Positions 60,457 to 64,000 of a stretch of DNA of 64,000 bases are shown piece after piece (positions within the stretch are counted from its first letter, which is position 1; each line of letters begins with the position of its first letter). A program made the translations under genes and the position numbers. The stretch spans positions 17,045,892 to 17,109,891 of the forward strand of contig CM030714.1 of assembly GCA_017979445.1 (NCBI GenBank), written 5' to 3'. The notes below the pieces were generated by a model. The model ran no database searches and was not told the DNA's origin. It saw only the letters and a program-made list of their open reading frames with translations. The DNA comes from Akebia trifoliata. Taxonomy: Eukaryota > Streptophyta > Magnoliopsida > Ranunculales > Lardizabalaceae.

Positions 60457-63456
60457 GTGGCGAATCAGAGTTTGAAAATTGGAAAGAAAACAAATTTTTT
60501 TTAAAAAAACTCGTTGGCTTTTTTTTTTCGACAACTTTGGAAGATGAATAGTGTTTTTATTAAAAAAATTTATTTATATAAATGCGGGATGAAATCGATA
60601 TTTTTCTTATTGTTTCTTTCGATGATAACTTGGCTGTCTAGACTCTAAAAGTGACGAATTAATACTCTATTTTATCTAATTTTTTATTCTGGATCTAATG
60701 GTATAATCAATTTCTACAAATTATGTCTCTAACAAAAATTTACATTTTTGACCTGATGTGACCCTAATATTGACGTCATTTTCGTTTTTCATGATAATTC
60801 GACTTTTTGGGCTCCAAAAATGACAAGTAAATTGTCTAGATTCAATAATTTTTTGTTACGAACTCAATGATATGATTGAATCTTAATAATTTTTACTCTT
60901 GCAAAAAATTATTATTTTAGCCTGATCTAACTCGATAATGGAGGATTTTGCAATTTTTCTGTTCGGATTCGCATTTGAGCGTGCTTACAGGTTAAAGTAT
61001 GTTTTTCGATCATTTTGAATCTAATGGTGAGGTCAGATTCCATTAAAAATGATCGAAAAAATCCTAAAGTATTACCCTAATTTGCACTTTCAAAATTTTC
61101 TCAAAATTCCATAATTTATTTATTTTATCGAGATATGAATTGAAAACTCGAATTTTTACATTCATAATGAAGATAATTTATCATTCCTTTAAAGTAGAAC
61201 ATCTATCTATCATCCTAAAAGAAATATATATAATAAGAAAACGATATTGTTATCAATAAGAAAATTGAGAAACACGCTGATGCAACAATCTTGACATGGA
61301 TTATCGATATTCCAAACTCCATGCTATGTAGAATCTCATTGTTAGCATATGATTTTATGGTCGATCACTGTTACCACACTTGAGTGACTATTTATCCAAC
61401 TCAGAATTGACCGTTGACCAATATCCAAATAATCAGACCAATCAATTGGTCATTCTTTTGATGACTACAAACTAAAAGTGAGCTCCAACTAGTCTAGGAG
61501 TGAACTCACTGCATCTAAGCCTATCAAAGGCAATACATATAAATCTCAGACTATTTTTATATTATACAAAGATCATCTTTACATACAAATATTCCCTAAG
61601 AAAGAAGATGAGAAATTTTTGGAGCTTACGAGTTATACTACTCTCTAAGGTATCCCATAGTATTCGAGAAAATAGAATATCAAGTATTATCCTAGATTGA
61701 CCCGTCGTTTTCGGAAGTATAGCAATGCGTCACTCTTTTTAGATTTTCTACGACTATTTTTCAGTAAAAAATAATAATTTTATTTTATAGTATATATATA
61801 GTTTTTTTTTATTGAAAATACAAATAGTCAATAATATAAGTTCTCACTATACATTCATCAATCAATCAATCATATATCTTCCTATATATCTATCAAAGTA
61901 TATATTTTTTAGAAAGTGTTTGTAATTCTAAGGCATCAACTAATTGTATATAATAGTCTTGGCTGAGTAGAAAAAGACTCGAAAAATGCGATAAAATAAA
62001 AAAAAATAAAAAGTTTAAACGTAAAATGGGTTTTTAGAATTGAGAACCTTAATTAAATGTATTGACATTGTAATTTTTATAACTTAATTCAAAGCAACGT
62101 AAAAGATATTGGGATTTGAAAATTCAACGAAAATACCATAAATTACATGTTGTTCTTAGAACCAAAAATTAGATTTCTATAAGTAGAGATATAGATTTTT
62201 AAAACATTCCAATTATTTTCAAATGGGGCTAATCCCTTAATTTTATTAAAGAATTTAAAGTAAATGGAAAACTATAGTTAACATGACATTAGAAGGTGTT
62301 GGAAAGTGTACATATTGATGGGGAAAAATTGTGCTGAAAACAAGCTGAATTGGGTATTTTAGCATAGGGTTGTTCAACCAAGGTAGGTTGGGCGACTGAA
62401 CCCGATAATTGTTGGGACTATAGGTCAGGCGATTGATATCGTTCGACCGGGCATTGTTGGATCGATCGAGCATAATAATTTTTCATCTTCTTCTTCAATT
62501 TCATCCCAAACTCTCCTACGACCCCTTTTCAAAATTTTCTCAATTGTTGATGATCTTAAAACTAATAGATTTATTATTTTTCTAACTTTTAACACAAGAT
62601 TTACAATTTAAAAATAAGATCAATGATGGAAATCATCTATCATGCATGGGTTTTGAAAATATGCCCTTAGAGATTGAAACCTAAATTTAGTTCTTAGATG
62701 TAAAATAATTTTCTATAAAGAACTTAGCATCTAAATGGTAGAAGAAAATAGTTCCTACTTGTTTAGCGTCTTTTACGATGCAAAGATTCTGAGATCAACT
62801 CCTAATATCCCTCTTTGGTCACTTTCTTTTTTCCTCTCTGATGAGATTACGATCTCCTTGGATTCTACGTAAAATCATTGACAAGAGGAAACTTTTCTTC
62901 TTTTTCATCAAATGTTGAATCTCATTCTATAGCCCTCGAATCGATTCTTTTATCTTTAGGACAACTAGGATTAGGGTTTGTCTTTGGAAATGAGAATCAA
63001 AAACCTATAAATTTCTAATAAGTTTAGTATTTATATAGATTTAAGGACGTAAAGGTTATTTTCGAATTTATTTCATCATTTTTTTAAGAAGTTTATGTCT
63101 CAAATTCCAATTTTTGCAAATTTATAATCTATTTTGAATAATTTTTTAATACGAAGCTAGTGATGTGATAAGATTTTCTAAATTGTGGCTCTAAAAATGT
63201 ATTTCCCCATTTGGATAGAAACTTGACACTAAATTTAAAGATCTTGTAACTTTTTTCGATCGATTTCTGTTTAAGACGTGTTTATAGGCTAAAATATATT
63301 TTTCACTTCTTTTGAATTTATTAACGATGATGGATTTGCCCAAAGATTTACAAATCAAAATCTATATTTTTAAATCATTAAATAAACTCAGAAGTTATCA
63401 AATCAAAACTTATAATATTTTTTTCGAGAAATGAGTTAAATTTTCTGGTCACTACA

Positions 63457-64000
63457 TCATTTCCCCTTAAAAGGAATTTCGTCATCAAAATTTAAGAACG
63501 CATTCTATTATTCAAAATAGTCCTCACGTTTGATATTTAGTTCGAATTTCTAGATATCTACCTCTCATTCTATATTTTACTTTATATGATATTTTCTCAA
63601 AATTTTTACCATAAAAACTATGACTTAAGATTTTATTCATGAACATAAATTCTAACATCACATATCTTACCTAACAACTCTAAATCATTGATATATATAT
63701 TCTCAATTCTATAAGTATATTCTTAAATAAAAAATGTTGACTTGTATAAATGACCATTTTCTTATCAAATTATACATCTTTTTACTTCTAGAAGTTCCTC
63801 AATACGATTTTAAGAAATTTGATTCTTCTCAATTGGGTTGCTCAAATCGATAATAACATTTAACTCAATCAAAATTCCCCATAAATCTTTTCAACAAATT
63901 ATCTCCAATCCTATAAAATGAAAATTTCAAAATCATAATACTAATATCTAATTAAATCATTAAATTTAAACTTTTAGGTCTCCTTTATTAATTGAGTTCA
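63457..64000 (-). mobile_element. Start of the internal region of element F (3' end of the element)
   Basis: Directly after the LTR the plus strand reads TCATTTCCCCTTAAAAGGAA, on the minus strand a PPT AAGGGGAAATGA before TGTAGTGACC, preceded by the GACGAAATTCC block common to plant gypsy elements. So F is an element that still has, or had, internal sequence to the right of the window. The 540 bp shown are AT-rich and non-coding. Confidence 0.75.

Larger units (their letters stand above)
40283..61160 (-). mobile_element. Element D: gag-only Ty3/gypsy element, interrupted by H and E
   Basis: Minus strand. 3' LTR 40283-46118 (split by H), internal region 46119-48926, 5' LTR 48927-61160 (split by E). 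TTCAT flanks it at 40278-40282 and 61161-61165. It has the same build as C, but its gag, though full of stops, still has the gag core. The reverse PBS GCTTTGATACTA (48913-48924) is a decayed tRNA-iMet site and the reverse PPT is at 46119-46133. Many substitutions separate its LTRs, so it is old. Confidence 0.92.
48927..61160 (-). repeat. 5' LTR of element D, in pieces (48927-49796 and 58905-61160)
   Basis: About 3.1 kb in total, including a private insert of about 170 bp (60288-60456). Split by E at TCATTGTTTA|CCACA. An (AT)n run lies at 59291-59323. Frames such as 60017-60493 (minus) run across the insert and are not genes. Confidence 0.9.
40163..63456 (-). repeat. 3' LTR of element F, in pieces (40163-40282 and 61166-63456)
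   Basis: The minus-strand LTR begins TGTAGTGACCAG at 63456, next to a PPT. The 120 bp at 40163-40282 (with CTAAACAGTTGAAATAATGC) align with the reverse of solo LTR H near 43460-43490, and the join to 61166 restores that alignment across the TTCAT duplication of D. F is thus the oldest recognised layer. The small frames in it, such as 61500-61700, are not gene-like. The stretch 62330-62470, at the place of the hairpin cluster in H and C, has unrelated sequence. Confidence 0.78.

Noticed and set aside
60017..60493. 158-codon minus-strand frame
   Set aside because: It runs across an LTR and the private 170-bp insert; the flanking LTR part is closed or shifted in other copies.

Overview
This window is plant nuclear DNA from an intergenic, repeat-packed region. 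The lineage is most likely a eudicot; I cannot name the species. It is AT-rich, and I see no host gene, tRNA or rRNA gene. Almost every base belongs to long terminal repeat (LTR) retrotransposons of the Ty3/gypsy class, inserted into one another. I fixed the borders from TG...CA ends, primer binding sites (PBS), polypurine tracts (PPT) and 5-bp target site duplications (TSD), so the nest can be taken apart almost completely.

Layout, oldest first. (F) A minus-strand element whose 3' LTR runs from left of the window to 63456 and whose internal part starts at 63457. (G) A related minus-strand LTR inside F, ending at 40162. (A) A plus-strand element inside G, from about 315 bp left of the window to 39359. 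Element A was hit three times: a solo Tat/Ogre LTR (553-2285, TSD AGGGG), a 16.2-kb Tat/Ogre element (4527-20732, TSD CTAAC/CTAAT), and a minus-strand solo LTR B (21911-35287, TSD TACAG). B was then split by the young element C (22661-32771, TSD GATAC). On the right, F was hit by the minus-strand element D (40283-61160, TSD TTCAT). D's two LTRs were in turn hit by a solo LTR H (41045-43987, TSD TGGGA) and by element E (49797-58899, TSD GTTTA).

The Tat/Ogre element (minus strand) has the order ORF1, gag, protease, reverse transcriptase, RNase H, second (archaeal-like) RNase H, integrase, then a long 3' untranslated region with a 33-bp tandem array of about 23 units. Stops and frameshifts break all of its proteins, so it is dead.

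Elements A, C, D and E form one family with LTRs of about 2.8-3.5 kb and only 2.8-3.4 kb of internal sequence: a tRNA-iMet-type PBS, one gag-like gene, a decayed non-coding stretch and a PPT. No protease, reverse transcriptase or integrase catalytic core remains, and only a scrap of integrase C terminus is seen in A. They look like non-autonomous, gag-only chromovirus derivatives (compare the TR-GAG and LARD classes) that borrowed enzymes. C has nearly identical LTRs and an open 393-codon gag-like frame, so this type of element moved recently.

Most notable: an array of strong hairpins built from GTCGGT/ACCGAC in the transcribed part of C's LTRs, with a partly covarying version in H; a gag gene with zinc knuckles on both sides of the gag core, the core being lost in A and C; a segment of about 0.9 kb inside E that belongs to no retroelement here and may be organellar; and a natural 2.5-kb inverted repeat between C and B.
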